Source: Gigaspora rosea (lineage: Eukaryota > Glomeromycota > Glomeromycetes > Diversisporales > Gigasporaceae). From it: 64,000 bases of DNA. The position numbers and the translations under genes are program-made. The DNA is taken from NCBI GenBank assembly GCA_003550325.1, contig QKWP01000868.1, positions 55,294 through 119,293 on the forward strand. Direction: 5' to 3'. The stretch's first letter is position 1, and the number at the start of each line of letters is the position of its first letter. A model generated the notes under the pieces. The model made no database searches. It saw nothing but the letters and a program-made list of their open reading frames with translations, and was not told the DNA's origin. Shown piece by piece: positions 47,286-59,614 of this stretch.

Positions 47286-48604
47286 AATCTGCTATTTATT
47301 AATTAAAGCATTCTAGGTAATTTACTTATCTCTTATTTAATTTCTTACTTATATAGCATTTCCAAATACATTACCCAACAGTTAATCAACTAATATACAA
47401 TTGTAATACTAAATTCAACCAATATTAATGTGTTTTACAAGACTAGAAAAATGGTCTCCTGGACTAATCCAATCAAACAACAGAATGAAATAATGCTAAT
47501 TAAAAAGATAGTAACTAGATTAATATTAAGCTTCAGGCATAAACATTTTATGTTTATAATAAGCAAATGAGTAAGTTATAATTTAATTTATAGTTATAGT
47601 TACTGACTAGGATGATAAGTATACATTATTGGGCAAAAATTGTTGAATAACGGCAATTTGCCCAATAATGGTGTTATCCGGCAATTTATGATCATGATTG
47701 GTAGGGAGTCACTCACTGAGTTTTAATTTGAATAAACATGATTACGTTGTAACACATGAAAAAATAACGGCAAAAAATTTTTTCATGATCATATGAGTTT
47801 GCCGGATAACTACTATTACAAGGTAAATTCTTTTTAAACACCTATTTTTACAATTGTATTAATACCAAGTAACATAAATAGTTGTTTTAACCAAAAATAA
47901 GGAAATTTGTACAATGTGGTGAATATTTATTGAATAAGCTTTTATTGAGTCAAAGCATCTAAACTTCATCTGTTTTCTAGATAGTCTTATAGGATGAAGA
48001 ATTTTTTTGCAGATTTTAAGAAAATCATTCTTATAGTAAATAAAATAAAAATATAAATGTGAATATATTGTTTGGGAGTTTTAGAATAAATAAATTTAAA
48101 ATTATAAAAGATAGTACGAGGTTAGACATAACTTTATTTAGAATATGTAATAAATACAATAAATTGCATAATAAATATTTTGCACTTAACAAAATAAAAT
48201 GTCATGTGAGATATTGTTCTGATATAGAATGATATAAAGTCAAAAGTAACTATTCAATAATAGTAACCATAAATATGATGTAATGATGCAATCATGTAAA
48301 TAATACAAATATGAAATGTAAAACATAGAGAAATATAAGCTTTTAGAAATCAAGAACTTTTGAATTAAGAATTTTGTGCAATGCACATATTGATTAAAGT
48401 GAGTGTTTTATCAAGACAGATTTCGGTATAATCGACCCTATATCGCTTAACCCCATGACAAAAAAAACAAACCCAAAAAAATAGAAAAATAACTATGTAT
48501 AATAATAAAATTTTAAATATAAATTTAAAGATTCCAAGATAAAAATCAGCTAGAAAATTTAGGTTAGATTCAATAAAGCACTAGTAAATATATATCAACC
48601 AATG
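47286..48604. other. AT-rich spacer
   Basis: 47615-47830 has a hairpin (attgggcaaaaattg against caatttgcccaat) and CCGGCAA/TTGCCGG motifs, related to 9105-9240. Otherwise nothing seen. Confidence 0.4.
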
Positions 48605-49036
48605 CTACACGCAAACACCTGAGTTACATGTTTGCGTTGGACCACAACATGTGTTTCCGCAGCATTTTTCTGCGATTTTACAACACATGTTTCCGCAGCA
48701 ATTTTCCGTGAGTCCACAACAATAACTTCCACAGCATGTTCCACAACAAAGACTTCCACCACAGCATGTTTCCGTGGGACCACAACAAAGGCTTTGACCA
48801 CAGCATGTTTGCGCAGGTCCACAACAACGACTTTGACCTGCACAGCAATTTTGCGCGACTCCACAACAAGAATTTCCACAAGGATTGCAAAACTGCCTCT
48901 TCACAGGAGACATTAAACTATCAGTAAATCTAGGATTAATGCCATTATTTCTGTTGTATCTCAGTGCTACTGTGATAGCAATAAAGTTATTGATAACGAC
49001 AAGTGTAAAAATAAGAATTAATGCGTATCTTTTCAT
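48605..49036 (-). CDS. Small secreted cysteine-rich protein, 143 residues
   Basis: The start ATG at 49036 opens a hydrophobic N-terminus (YALILIFTLVVINNFIAITV) that fits a signal peptide of about 24 residues. After a short stretch comes PVKR, a Kex2-type dibasic site, and then a mature part of about 94 residues with 30 cysteines. Most are CC pairs spaced by alternately 3-5 residues (patterns like NCCG, TCCGQSLCCG, TENCCGNMCC). The product is probably disulfide-knotted and exported. The CC-pair rhythm recalls granulin-type folds, but I cannot assign the family. Small secreted cysteine-rich proteins are typical effector candidates in plant-associated fungi; a metal-binding role is the alternative. 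No intron. Long frames on the other strand here are shadows. Confidence 0.8.
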   Translation of the reverse strand: MKRYALILIFTLVVINNFIAITVALRYNRNNGINPRFTDSLMSPVKRQFCNPCGNSCCGVAQNCCAGQSRCCGPAQTCCGQSLCCGPTETCCGGSLCCGTCCGSYCCGLTENCCGNMCCKIAEKCCGNTCCGPTQTCNSGVCV

Positions 49037-49351
49037 TATATTGTTGGAATGAAATCGTTTATTTGATTGAATAGTATTTATATCAAATGAATGTAAATTA
49101 TGGTATTTTTGAAATTTAAAACTATCTACTATTTAAATGAATTCATGTAATTTATCAGGATTATCACTGTTTGAGTGACAAAAGAATATTTGGTAAGTTT
49201 TCACCTTATAAATTCGATGTCCGATATCGTTATTAATGCAACTGGAAAGTGAATACAATTTATGGTGAAAAAATTCAGCCGGGAATATACCAAATTTGGA
49301 AATCAGTTTCTAGAAACAGGTTGTATCTGTTTTAGTCTAAATTAGAAATGC
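49037..49351. other. Upstream region of the cysteine-rich gene
   Basis: AT-rich. The 65 bases before the ATG contain several T-rich blocks. I see no distinct promoter motif. Confidence 0.35.
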
Positions 49352-51083
49352 TGGTGCCCTATGAAAAAAGTGGTCCGGGTGTGTTACGGTTTAGCACGGA
49401 GGTGTCCGTGATGGCACGTGCACTGTGGCACGTATATATACGACACACGGAATGGCACGTGTTTAAAATGATATCCACAATGACACGTGTAAGATTTTTA
49501 TACGGAATGGCACGTATTCGGGATGACACGTATAGGCTCGTTAGTTGGAATTACACGTATTTAATGGCACGTGTATCTCGTGTAGCCAATAAAATCGCAG
49601 GATCAGGTGTAACGTGAAAATTCAAAACAAACGAATTTTTTTAAAAAATCGTCTGTACCTCCAAATCTCATCTATGAAATGCTTTTTAATTCCTAAAAAA
49701 AAAAATTCCTTGCAAAATTTTGCTATAGGCATGTTTGTTACCACCCTTCACAATTATACTGTACTCTAACTAAGGCCAGACCAATTTAATTCGGTGGTTT
49801 ACGTTACCCCCCCCCTCTTACTTATAAAAATCACTCAATAAATTCGACAAAGAATCTGATTGGTCATTTGATCAGACAAACCAATCAAATTCTTTTATTG
49901 GATCCATTGATGAGTTACTGTACTTAAGCCAAGTTTTATCGAATATATAAAATACAAGACTTGTGTGCCATTTCGGTAACAATAAAAAGAGAGTTAGTTG
50001 TGTTGGAATTATCATGATTTTTATCATGGTTTCTATAAAAAATTCTGTTACAAACCTATTCGACACATAATGCGTTTTAAGGTTGAGTTTGCATCGAAAT
50101 TATTTTGATTTCTATCATAAATTATTATAAAAATTCTCATACAAAGTTTGCTCGTTATTCTAATAATATGGTTAGGGTTAAATTACGTAGTTCACGTTGG
50201 AATTCTTATAGTTCTATCACGAGTTACGGTTACAAACCTTACTATGAGTGGCGTAGTTTCTGAAGAGCCCTTGCACTTAGTAAAAGGGGTATAAATAAAT
50301 GACGAGATATATAATGATTTGAAAACAGCAAAGGGTGAAACGAAAATATAATTCGAGTGACTCACGTGATCATGCGATCGATCAGGTAATCACGGGAATC
50401 AGAGTGTTACTGGTAGGGTTAATGAGATCGAGTACAAAGAGTACTGTTGCATCTAAAGTAGCCCCTGTTTAAAGTAACGCCTGACTAAAATCAAGCCCCA
50501 TATTCATGCATGTATTAAGTCGAAATTTGAGTCAGGCGCTACTTTAGATGTACTAACGTTATCCATATTTGCTAATTTTGCTAATTTAGGGCGGAGAATT
50601 TAATGGCAGGTGGAATTAAGATTAAAAATTGCAAGGTTCCAAAACTTTCCGAAGAGAAAATGAACGAACGTAAAAGACGAGCGAGGGGTGTCCGATAATT
50701 TCCGATCGAGAGAAAAAAATTTTAAAATTTATTATATATGTTCCGGCCCCCCCCCCCCCCCCCCTCTTTTGAGAAATGAATGTAACGTAAACCACCGAAT
50801 TAAATTGGTCTCGCCTAAACTGAATTCATTCTTGTCGTAAGAAATATATGCACGTAAACTTACGTGTGCCTCGACCCGTGCCAAAATTTTGGCTTAGTAA
50901 AGTGCAGCAAAACCCGGTCCATTTACGGTCCAAAATGTCCGGGCAGACGGTCCAATTCGGACCATTTTAGTCGTTCCAACACGGAACTCACACGTGCAAA
51001 CCCGTCTCTTTAGCCGTTCCACAGATCACCGTGCTTTTCCGTAGAACCACGTGCATATCCGGACGGATTTTTTTATAGGGGTG
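49352..51083. mobile_element. Composite element with ACGTG-rich subterminal repeats
   Basis: The ends read inward CCCTATGAAAAAAGTGGTCC and CCCCTATAAAAAAATCCGTCC. GGCACGTG, GACACGTGT and CGGAATGGCACGT-like motifs recur about ten times in the left 250 bp, and CACGTG/ACGTGTG again near the right end. I found no exact flanking duplication. It encloses the element at 49773-50817 and, at 49588-49735, a piece related to the MITE at 30044-30364. Confidence 0.5.
49773..50817. mobile_element. Element with AGGCCAGACCAATTTAATT ends
   Basis: The left end AGGCCAGACCAATTTAATTC plus GGTGGTTTACGTTAC is mirrored at 50774-50817; both ends then run into C tracts (the right one about 20 C). The end motif resembles the MITE at 14768-15012. 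The middle (49985-50260) is the degenerate repeat also found at 23890-24760. Confidence 0.65.
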
Positions 51084-51559
51084 AAATTAGTTTCACCAAT
51101 TTCATCGATTCAACACTAATTTCACCATTAGTGGTGAACCTATTTCACTAGCATCTTTAATCATAGATAGGCATTCATTCAGTTAATTTGGATAGCTCAT
51201 ATAATAATCCGTTATCTATTTTAAAATTACTAAATTAGGCGGCGAAAACCATTTACTTGAACATCCACTAGCATAGTAAAAATTATAATTATTTTTAAAC
51301 TCTTCAAATTTATATTATTTAAGTATTTTATTTATGCAACATATATTAAAACAGCGTCATATAATTTATTTACACATAAATTTTATGATTTCAAATATCA
51401 AAATAAATCAGAATAAGACAAATGTCGCATCGATTACCCATAATCAACAAATTGAATATTAAATAGATTTACGAAATTGGAATACTTCATATTCATTCAC
51501 TGAAAAAAATTAAAGTATCCTTGTTCTCGTTGTATATTTTCCCTTCTAGATATCAAATC
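51084..51559. other. AT-rich spacer
   Basis: Short mirrored copies of GGTGAAATTAGT/ACTAATTTCACC lie at 51080-51150. No gene. Confidence 0.4.
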
Positions 51560-52690
51560 AAAAAGAGGGAGGTGTTTCAAATCCGTGAAAAAATCCCAAG
51601 GATATTATTCGAGTTTTTATACTTTATCAAAATTATTACCCATATAAAAAATTTCAGTAAAACATGGGGCAAAAATATTGTCATTATAAATTTACAATTT
51701 AATCTTTTTATAAGACTAAAAAAGTGGATTTGAATAAAGCTATACTTACATGAAAAGTAAAACAATCTTCACATTTAATGACAGGAGATGATTTATTCGA
51801 CCCAATCGGATTGTACGCACCAAGAATTTCATCACCACTCTCATAATTATAACAATGTATTTTTGATTGTCGCATAAATTCCAAAAATCATTATTAGTAA
51901 ATCTATTATTGCTTCCACGAAGAATCAATTTAAATTCATATGGATTATCATCAATATATGTATCGCATTTTTTATCAAACCATGAAACAATTTGACCTGC
52001 AGATACATATTATATAATAATTTTTGAATCAATACTGTCTGTAAATGGACCAGGTCTAGATGGTAGTGTTGGTTCCAAAATTTTGCAAGCTGGAAGAACT
52101 ATTGATGATATTTGCGATTCGGAGGCATAAATTTTATTGTTATATCGTCCCAAAGAGAATAATCTAAAATTTGATAAAATGGTTTTATGTTGTCAATAAC
52201 GTCATCACTAGATATTTGAAAATAGCGAATAAGAGGCAAACAATTTCTTAAAGTAGACTTCATATTAAGTAGATTTTCATGAGACAATATTTTAGGATCC
52301 GTTGGTAGACAAGATTTTGAGTCATTCCACATTTAATAACGCAATTCCAAATCTTTACTTCATTCATTTGCAAACTATCACTCTTTAGGAGAGAAATCGG
52401 AGCATTTTCTTGAAGCAAAGTAAAATCATCAGAGTCAAAGATCTTATCCGAGTATTTTGATGCAATATTAATGCACCAATATTGTAATTTTTGAATATTA
52501 TTTTTAAAAGCTAATTTATAAACATGCGAAAATTTTGTCAAAGGCCAGTGCTTATTATTTCCAATTACCGGTAAATGTGTTTTAAGATATTCGGCCAATT
52601 CGTTCATAAGAAATTCATAAGAAATAATCATGAGATCGAGAATAAAAGAAGGCTCAAGATTTTCTAACGAAATTATTCCACCATGAATAT
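51560..52690 (-). pseudogene. BTB-BACK-TLDc gene, N-terminus missing and frame broken
   Basis: It begins inside BTB (YIHGGIISLENLEPS at about 52680, YEFLMNELAEYLKTHLP) after a plausible intron acceptor. BACK follows (FSHVYKLAFKNN, DSDDFTLLQENAPISLLKSD, NCLPLIRYFQISSDDVI) and then TLDc (NPYEFKLILRGSNNRF, DEILGAYNPIGSN, CEDCFTFHV, and after a GTAAGT donor IYNDNIFAPCF). Frame changes fall near 52310, 52115 and 51865, and a TAA interrupts near 52010. The usual first BTB exon is not found upstream to 53500. TLDc domains are linked to oxidative-stress resistance, and BTB-BACK to CUL3 substrate choice. This copy shows what the neighbouring BTB-RNF213 gene would have looked like with its normal TLDc end. 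Confidence 0.8.
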
Positions 52691-53181
52691 ATCTTATTAA
52701 ACTATGATGATAAAAAAATTAAAATATTATAATTAAGCACAAAACATAAAAATAAAATAGTACTATAGCACACCAATGTGTTCAACTCCATAGTCTAAAT
52801 TTGAAATCAGGATTATGAATTAGAAAAACATCAGAGCTGAGCTGATGGTTAGAATCAATATTCAAATGAATTTCGAGTGATTTACAGTACTTAGAGCACC
52901 ATATACGAATTAGTTATAGTATTTTAGAGATATATCAACTAGCATTTAACACTACATGTGCTTTAGTATAACTTGATAATGAAATCAAATTGTTGAATTT
53001 TGATATATTTTAATTCAATTGTCTTTATGTTATTTTTATCTTTGTTAACATTCAATAATTCATTTTTAAAATACAAAGATCTATATTTTAAAACGTTTGA
53101 AATATTTTATAGTCTGGTGAGTAACCGACAATAATCATCACATTATAATCTTCCTTATCATCAAAAGCTCAAGAAAGCCGA
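52691..53181. other. Spacer, no gene seen
   Basis: AT-rich; no BTB first exon could be found. Confidence 0.4.
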
Positions 53182-53403
53182 TTGAAAGTTTTCCTAAGAA
53201 TTTTTCCATTGATTGAGGAACTAATTGAGAAAGTCATTCCTAATAACAGGAACGGAGTGATATTGAAAATTTCACGAAATGTATGGTTATATTGCAAATT
53301 AAATGGTGTACGTCCGCAAAATCTTGCATTTTATTGGAAAAATGCATATGGCAAACAAAGGTGTAAATGCATAAAAGAACTTTGCACGTTGCCCCTTCAC
53401 TGA
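53182..53403 (+). pseudogene. Possible HMG-box (MATA_HMG-like) remnant
   Basis: A 73-codon frame reads EELIEKVIPNNRNG, then LKISRNVWLYCKL, and a tryptophan in FYWKNAYGK. The order of these pieces resembles the start of MATA_HMG proteins common in mycorrhizal fungi (FP-x-EELI, NG-x-PKIPNAFIIYRK), but key residues of the HMG core differ and the frame ends early. It may be a decayed copy or chance similarity. Confidence 0.25.
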
Positions 53404-54040
53404 GCATGTGTAGTACTTTCTTTTATATCCTGCTATAATGAATTACTGCCTACCTTGTGATCCGTTAATGTGACTAGTACTACAGTATAATAAGACATCT
53501 GACCATTCGATTATCCATAGAATGAAATTACAATTGCTATAACAACCAATAGTAAAAATATGCTTTTAGACGTAAATATCGGTGGCCCGATACAAATTTG
53601 CATATCTATTCGTTCAAACTTTGGCATTTGTCATTTTTCGTAGGGGGTTTTTTATTGGGTTGATTAAATGATAATCTCTGATTATCGAAGATGAGAACTA
53701 AAGAATTTTTATTAATAATCAACCCTTAAACAACTCTCTTAAAATCGTGAAACGTGAATTTTCCAAATTTGCTTCTGTTATTTTGATTACCTAATATATA
53801 CAGACTATTTCGAGCGAAAAAATATTTAAAAAAAAGCCAATTAAATGCTTCACGAATTTGAAAGAATTTTGTATAATGTTCTTAAGTTCAAGAACAAGTG
53901 CAAGTGCAAGAACAAATGCAAGTGGAAGTACAAGTGCAAGAACAAATGTAAGTGGAAGTGCAAGTGCAAGAACAATTGCTCCGCAATAGATAAAAAAAAA
54001 TGATGATATTAACAAAAAATAGCGAATATATTAGGCCAAG
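53404..54040. repeat. Spacer with AAGTGCAAGAACAA minisatellite
   Basis: At 53885-53975 a unit aagtgcaag/aacaaatgc/aagtggaag repeats about four times. The rest is AT-rich without coding signal. Confidence 0.6.
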
Positions 54041-54386
54041 CAATTTGATTTTTCGGTTTGCATTACCCGCTGACCCTTTTTTTTAATTTTTCAATTTGTT
54101 TTTTTTTTAGATCCCAATTGTATCAATTGTTCGATTTTTGGCATTAATTTTTTTCGCTATTCCTATCCAGTGCCATCTGAAGAGACCTCAATTTCCCGTA
54201 TTTGCCCGATAAGACTGACGAAAAAATATGACTGCCAACCTAATTTTTTGATTCCTTGTTGTGCAAAATGAAAAATTGGTCTATTAATTTACAGTAAATT
54301 AAAAAAAAAAAACGACCACCGAACACCGACCCATGTTTTCAGATTCCATGTAATACAAAACGAAAAATCAACTTTGCATAGCCTTA
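54041..54386 (+). mobile_element. MITE, AAAGTTGATTTCGTTTTG family, copy 2
   Basis: Ends GCAATTTGATTTTTCGGTTT and the complement of GCAAAGTTGATTTTTCGTTT. Same orientation as the copy at 32228-32526. Confidence 0.75.
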
Positions 54387-55501
54387 ATCGACCTAATTTA
54401 TTCTTCAAATGACTCTGTCCATTAATCGACAAAATCCATGAATGACACAGAACATCGATACAGCTTGTACCATAAGATTTCGTTAATAAAGACGCAATAG
54501 CATATTTCCTAGCGAATAGCTTGTTTTCTTTGATCGAAAATTCAAAATTTGCTTCATGTAATTAATTAACCCAAGAACGATAAATGTTTATAAAAGAATT
54601 TGTTGAAATAGAATAGATAGATCAGCTAAATAAAAATCTTTTCTTTCTTTAATGTCGTGCGAATAAAGATACAAAAGAAAGTAATTAAAAGTGCAGCGCA
54701 GATAAAAATCGACTAGAACATTGTCGTTATCACAATCGTGACAGAAGTATCAAATGATCATCCGGAGCGCAACCGTGGTACACATTTAAAGTATCCCAGA
54801 AACATTGATCATTAGCGAATTTTGGGCCTGATTTGAAATTAGCGTGACACGTGACGAATTTTGTGATGTTTTTTGGTAAACAGGATTGAAATCCAAATTT
54901 TGTTTTTTTATCATGGATTTCACCCTAGCGATGACCATAGCAGATTTCACTATTTCACAACTCAGGTTTCACCCTTTCACAAAATTCATCACGTATCCTA
55001 TTAATTTTCAAATCAGCTGTATTCGATACAAAATTAACTATCTGTATTGGAGTTATTCAAAACATTTCTAAATTAGACTTTCCGTATAAATGCCAAAAGT
55101 GCAATATTTTGATCGAATTAAACTTAATCCTGGCCAGTATTCAAACAATGCCACTAGACGTTATTTTGCGTTTATACAGTTTATCATCCGTTTCTGGTTT
55201 AGCGCGACTGTGTCGCGCAGCTATTTATATATTAAAACTCATTCTTTTCATATTTGATTAACGTCCTTTTTCAAGTTTGTGAAACGTGGTACCAGGACGT
55301 GTATGGATACGATGATCACGTACGTACAAACTTTTATTTGTTTCTCGTGAGGCACAGAAAATACGTAAGCACAAACGTACTGTTGTTACCAAAAAAGTCT
55401 AAATTTTATGTTCCTCATGTTACGATTTTCTATTAAATCGGATGATCACAAACATTCAAAACCTAACAAACCTCTTTTGTTTTTAACAAATAAACGAATA
55501 A
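54387..55501. other. Upstream region of the ten-exon gene
   Basis: Mixed composition without a coding frame. It contains a short hairpin GCGCGACTGTGTCGCGC near 55202 and a GTACGTAC run near 55320. An in-frame TAA lies directly before the ATG at 55502. Confidence 0.4.
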
Positions 55502-58500
55502 ATGGAAAAAGACCCTAGTGTTAATCAGGTTGATGAAACCTTCTCTAATGTGCAAATCAAATATTATGAATTTTCAAAGTTTTCAAATCTTGAAAAAGTT
55601 GGTACTGGTGCATATAAGGAACTATTTCGTGCTATTTCGGAGAGTGATGATATGATTGTTGCTTTGAAACTGGTGGATAATAAACGTGAAAAAGAAGTTA
55701 TAAATGAGGTATATATGAACACTTTTATAAAGAAATTTGCAAATATTTTATTAACTATTATAATAAATAACTTTTTCCAAGGCCAAATTACAAGTCAAGG
55801 TTAATCATCATCCCAACATTATCAGATTTTATGGCATTACAGAAGGTATGTTATATTAAGGTTAATCCACCATTATTGTCTAAGATTTTTTTGTTCACTC
55901 TTGATTTCATTAGTAATGCCATCAAAATATATGTTGATGTTTGAATTTGCTGATAATGGAACTTTATGTGAATACTTACATACAAAGACCTTGACATGGA
56001 ATGATAGATTTAAGCTTTCTCATCAAATTGCTTCTGCCATAAAATGTCTTCATAGTCATAATATTGTGCATGGAAATCTTGTAATTAATATTTTACATCT
56101 TATATTATTTCTTTATAAAATTTTTTATTACGTATTATATTTATTACTTACATTAATCTAATTCATTTATAAAGAACTCATTCAACACTTTAGTTCACCA
56201 AGATAATATCAAAATCAGTGATTTTGGACTTTCAAATAATTTAATTAATATAAATCAAAACCCTCATTTTAAGCCTATAAGTCTTTTGGCATATAAAGAT
56301 ATATCATCTCTTCAAAATTCAGCACCTGATAAAAAAGCTGACATTTATAGTATTGGGATGCTTTTATGGGAATTGTCAAGTGGTCATCCCCCATTCAAAA
56401 ATCGTGAAGTTTCATCATTTTTCATAGATTCGGTTAATGATATTAAAGAGGATCATGTTCCAGGAGCTCCAGAAAAATATATTCAAATATATACTGGTAT
56501 ATAATCCTATAATTAAATTGTTATATTGAAAAAGATTATTAACAAGATAACATTTATATATGTATATATTGTTTGGCAGAATGCTGGCAAAGTAATAGAT
56601 CAAGGCGCCCAAAAATCGAAGAAGTTGCTAATTCACTTAAAAAATTAATGTCTAGTCATTATGAATCCATTTCTGTTAATGAGTAAGTACAAAACTACTA
56701 AAAATCAATTAAATTCTATTTAATTTTATTTATAATGTTGATAATTATCTATTCAGAAGAACGTGAGTATAGAAAACAATAATTATTAATTTATTATCAA
56801 AATAAATTTATTTGTTCTCAGTTACAATTTGGTCACTATTTAACTTATTATTATTTATTTTGTTTTCAAAGGAAAATAAATGATAGAGAGAGCAAACAGG
56901 CAGTCACAGAAAAATATTCTAAAACCAAAGAACAAGTTAAAACTTATAATTTAATTTTTGATAAAGAACTTATAATACACAAAGAAGATAATATGATAAG
57001 AAATGAGTATTTATTAGATATTCAGTTAGAACCTAAAGATGAAAATAAGCATTTGCAAGAAATGCAAGTAGATATTAATCTGGCAGAAAAGGTTGATAAT
57101 AAAGTTATGATAGCATATCAGTCTGTTGATAACTATATTCAACCTTTTACTCCTTTATTTAACATTATCACAGAAATAGTTGGTAAAATGATAACAATTT
57201 ATGAAGCTGCAGAATGTAGTAAAAAAATATGTTCTGCCTTATTATTTCGTGCTGAAATAGCACAAACTTGTATAAAAAACCTGCAAAGAAAACATCATAC
57301 CAATGTTAAAAACTTTCAAAACCAAGAATATTATCTTACTTGGGTCAAATTTACTAATATTTTAAAGAATATCATGATATTTTCTGAAGAGATTGCACAA
57401 TTATCATGGTTTCGAAAATATACAAATGTCAATATGGTTGTAGATACTTTTTACGCAAATATTGTAGAATTTGAAGATACTTGTTATGATTTAGATTTAA
57501 CTGTAGTTATTTATACTAAACAAAGAGAAAAGGAGGCACAAGATATAGCCTATGATATTTGGATTTTAAAAAAGGTAAATTTGATTTTTTTTGTTACAAT
57601 ACTACTACTTTACATAATATTTGATTTTAACATAAATAATTCATGAATAATAGTCAATAGATGGAATGCATTCTAAAATTAAAACATTAACCACAGAGAT
57701 TGCTGCATTAAATGCAGCAAGACATTCTTTAAAAAATGCTACACCTGAAATTATAGCTTCAAATATTCCAAGAAAAGTATACAAAATACCCCGAATAAAC
57801 TCTGAAGAACTATTTGAACCACCTCTCTCTAAAGATAATAAACGTGGTTCAATTGTGAAAAAAATTTTCTGTGGAAAAGAAGTTGCATGTGAAAATGTTT
57901 TTGATAAAACAGAAAAACCATTCAAATTTGAAATTCTTTATTTATTAGGATCAAGTCCATATATTATAACTTTTTACGGACTTTCTGTTGATAATGCTAT
58001 GATTATTGATTGGGCTGAACATGGAAATTTAGAAGAATTGTATACATGTTATAAGATTGATTGGCCTATGAAATTACGACTTGCTCATGACATATTTAAT
58101 GGTCTTGTATTTATGCATCAAAGTGGCATACATCATTATAATATTCGGTGTAAAAATATCTTGGTATGCAATTATTAATATTTTTGATTTATGTAATATC
58201 AAACTATACAGAATAATTAACTTGAATTTATAAATGATAGATCACAAATAAACTTGAACCTAAAATTTCAATTTATCATGGATATCGTGAAAAAGGTTTT
58301 GCTTATGTTAATATGGATGAAACATTCCGATGGTTGGCTCCAGAAAGAATGAAAAATCCTATTCCTCGATATAATAATCAATCTGAAATGTTTAGGTAAT
58401 TTTTGATAATATCTGGTTATTTAATAAATTTTTAAAATTTATTAATATTTTTTAATATTTCAAATAATAGCTTTGGTATGCTACTCTGGGAACTTTGTTA

Positions 58501-59614
58501 TCAAAAAATTCCATATAAAGGTATGGATCTAACCAAAATCCTGGAACATATTAAAAATAAAAAACGTGAAACACTTGGTATTATTTATGATCCATCTCCA
58601 ATTCCAAGAGAACTTGCTAGAATTATTAAATCAGGTAATGATTTTTTATTCTTCATTAAAATGTAATTATATATTTAAATTATTACTTATTTTTTGGTTT
58701 ATAATTAAGCTTGGGAAGAGGACCCTTCAGTTCGTCCATTGGATTTAGAGTTACAGTTAAAATTTTGTGAGCTTAGTGACAAATATTTATATTCCAAAGA
58801 TTCTCAAAATAATATTATAATAGACAATGAATTGCATCAAAATCAAAATAGCTCTTATCTTATTCCACAAAGTTTCAATGGAAGTTTATTTGATATTGTA
58901 TCTAGTAGAATTGATACAATTAATTCTTATTCTTCCTCAACATCAATACAAACTTTAATACCTCTTGAAGATGGCTTAAGAGCTCACAAAAAGAAAAATT
59001 ATAAGGAAGCCTGGAAATGTTTTTCTGATCATGCAAATCTAGAAAATAATATTGCAAAGTATTGGAAAGGATATTATTTAACATGTGGTTATTGTACAGA
59101 AAAAGATCTTAATGTAGCTTGTCAGCTCTTTAAAGAATCTGCTGATAATGGTATAGCTGATGCTCAACTTCGTTATGCATTTGCTCTCATAGAAGATAAA
59201 CACAATTTAAAGGTTAATGAAATTTTGAAATATATGAAAATGGCAGCAGATCGTGGAAATTCCACTGCACTTTATAATTTAGGTGATATTTATTGGAATG
59301 GAAAACTTAAAGTTCCAGTTGATAAAGCAAAAGCAGAACTATATATTAAATTGGCAGCTCTAAAAAATCAATCTAGAGCTGCTGAATTTTTAGAAAAAAT
59401 ACATAATAAATCAAAAACTGAATTTGTTACTAGAGAAATTGAACCTGATAATTCAAAAACTATAGCTATTTTTGGGGCATCTGATAATGAAGATTCGAAA
59501 ACAATAGTAATTCCTGAAACCATTATAATTGAACAACCAGAAAATGAAATATTCAATATTGAAGAATCAAAAGATGAAATAACTACTAAAAAACTAGAAC
59601 TGAGGAATCAATGA
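55502..59614 (+). CDS. Kinase-like / MLKL-type helical bundle / pseudokinase / Sel1 protein, ten exons
   Basis: Exons 55502-55708, 55782-55845, 55914-56080, 56175-56496, 56580-56682, 56872-57574, 57654-58163, 58241-58395, 58471-58634 and 58710-59614 join in frame to 1099 codons plus stop. Residues ~20-285 are a TKL-like domain: lysine in VALKLVD, DFG kept (ISDFGLS, ~162), but the catalytic HRD is HGN (~143), so the proton-accepting Asp is Asn. Residues ~375-520 form a four-helix region (PFTPLFNIITEIVGKMITIY, LSWFRKYTN) like the MLKL-type N-terminal bundle common in these fungi. Residues ~590-815 are a second kinase fold with HYN for HRD (~683), YHG for DFG (~704), APE kept. Sel1-like helices fill ~890-1030, then an acidic tail. 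It is probably a non-catalytic signalling scaffold. The split into two genes is possible but less likely. Confidence 0.85.

Noticed and set aside
48632-48927. Plus-strand frames opposite the cysteine-rich gene
   Set aside because: They mirror the repetitive Cys codons; only the minus-strand frame has a signal peptide and sensible composition.
50746-50764. Poly-C run as a signal
   Set aside because: It lies next to the inverted end of a transposon with a variable C tract at both ends, so probably replication slippage.
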